From Dehalococcoidales bacterium (GTDB lineage: Bacteria; Chloroflexota; Dehalococcoidia; Dehalococcoidales; UBA3254): 5,445 nucleotides of DNA. Positions 4,768 to 5,445 of this stretch are shown piece after piece; position 1 is the stretch's first letter; each line of letters begins with the position of its first letter. The stretch lies in contig JAQULX010000221.1 in the NCBI GenBank assembly GCA_028718465.1, positions 1 to 5,445 on the forward strand, written 5' to 3'. The translations under genes and the position numbers were made by a program. Under the pieces are notes generated by a model that was given only the letters and a program-made list of their open reading frames with translations, was not told the origin of the DNA and ran no database searches.

Positions 4768-5445
4768 ATGGTAATACGACAGATATTTAACAAATTCCCA
4801 ATCTTCTCCGACGTTAGCGGGAAACCGGATATTCTCAAAATTATCACCGTGGTGTCCCCGGCCCTGTTTATTCTGCTCTTTGAGGTATTGAGGCAATTAA
4901 TACACAATGAGGCTTCTTCGATAGTTGCAGATACCCTGCCTGTATTTTCAGTCGTCATCCTTGCTGCCTCCTTCTACCTGCTCGTGTTCTATCTAATGGA
5001 AAGTAAACGAAGAGAGGACATTCGATATAACCGGGAATTGCGTATTCTTTATGAGATTGGTCTAACGATAAACGGGTCCCTGAACATGGATGTTCTGCTG
5101 CCTCACACCATGGAAAAATTAATACAGGTTACCGGGGCTGACTCCGGCGATTTGTTTCTCGTCAATGAAAAAAACCGTGAACTATCGTACACACTGCATG
5201 TCGGAATGTTGCCGGAAGCATCCGGACCGGACTCGGGTACGCTGACATGCGATGGACTCGTCGGTGAAGCAGCCAGGTCGAATAAACCGATTATAATTCA
5301 GGACCTGAAAAATTCCGGGAGTGCTCTCAATACTACCTTGCCGGTAACCGGATTCAGGTCTCTGGCTGCGGTGCCCCTGAGGTCCAGGAACGGTACTGCG
5401 GGAGTTTTCGCTCTTTTCAGTCTCAAGCCCGGCTACTTCAAATTG
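4768..5445 (+). CDS. Membrane-bound GAF-domain sensor, probably a histidine kinase (partial, C-terminus off window)
   Basis: These are the first 226 codons of a gene that stays open to the right edge. After a short cytoplasmic N-terminus come two transmembrane helices, about 24-45 and 57-77, with a short outside loop (HNEASSIVADT). A charged helix ESKRREDIRYNRELRILYEIG (78-98) then links to a GAF domain from about 103 onward: the SLNMDVLL helix, IQVTGADSGDLFLVNEK, LVGEAARSNKPIIIQDL (164-180) and SLAAVPLRSRNGTAGVFALFS (198-218). This layout is typical of sensor histidine kinases whose HisKA/HATPase part follows the GAF domain. That part is outside the window, so a phosphatase or diguanylate cyclase remains possible. 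An in-frame TGA at 4762-4764 makes ATG 4768 the only nearby start. The ribosome site is weak (GGA seven bases upstream). The stimulus bound by the GAF domain is unknown. Confidence 0.75.
   Translation, partial: MVIRQIFNKFPIFSDVSGKPDILKIITVVSPALFILLFEVLRQLIHNEASSIVADTLPVFSVVILAASFYLLVFYLMESKRREDIRYNRELRILYEIGLTINGSLNMDVLLPHTMEKLIQVTGADSGDLFLVNEKNRELSYTLHVGMLPEASGPDSGTLTCDGLVGEAARSNKPIIIQDLKNSGSALNTTLPVTGFRSLAAVPLRSRNGTAGVFALFSLKPGYFKL

Noticed and set aside
4705..4958. Minus-strand open frames over the start of the GAF gene
   Set aside because: They overlap the two-helix GAF sensor on the opposite strand and show no ribosome site or domain.

Overview
The window is a bacterial chromosomal segment of moderate GC with five protein genes, two of them cut by the window edges. 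Three genes (the partial lipoprotein, the small membrane protein and the large surface protein) lie on the minus strand. Two (a PrmC/HemK-type methyltransferase and a partial membrane GAF sensor) lie on the plus strand. The surface protein combines a cohesin-like domain, an Ig-like domain and a C-terminal membrane helix, with no sortase motif. Together with a lipobox lipoprotein carrying a Pro/Thr linker and a two-helix GAF sensor, this suggests an environmental bacterium. A Chloroflexota/Dehalococcoidia-like lineage is my best guess, with low confidence, because nothing in the window is a taxonomic marker.

Layout: 1-636 (minus) is the N-terminal part of a secreted lipoprotein whose folded part resembles SGNH-like hydrolases. 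637-1001 is a divergent intergenic region with a good minus-strand promoter, a 7-bp inverted repeat, a 93-nt tract containing no G, and a plus-strand promoter. 1002-1883 (plus) is the methyltransferase. It converges on 1935-2204 (minus), an 89-residue two-helix protein that starts with TTG. 2350-3930 (minus) is the cohesin-domain surface protein with its own promoter. 3997-4767 is a long gene-free region holding a degenerate repeat pair, a strong plus-strand promoter with a dyad in its spacer, and a hairpin-rich element. 4768-5445 (plus) is the start of a membrane-bound GAF sensor, probably a histidine kinase.

The genes do not form an obvious pathway. Two products are outside the cytoplasmic membrane (lipoprotein and cohesin protein), one senses signals at the membrane, and one is housekeeping translation maintenance. 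Every gene seems to have its own promoter. The points most worth following up are the cohesin protein with no dockerin partner in view and the long structured leader or small-RNA candidate before the GAF sensor. I see no defence system, mobile element with a transposase, CRISPR array, tRNA or rRNA.
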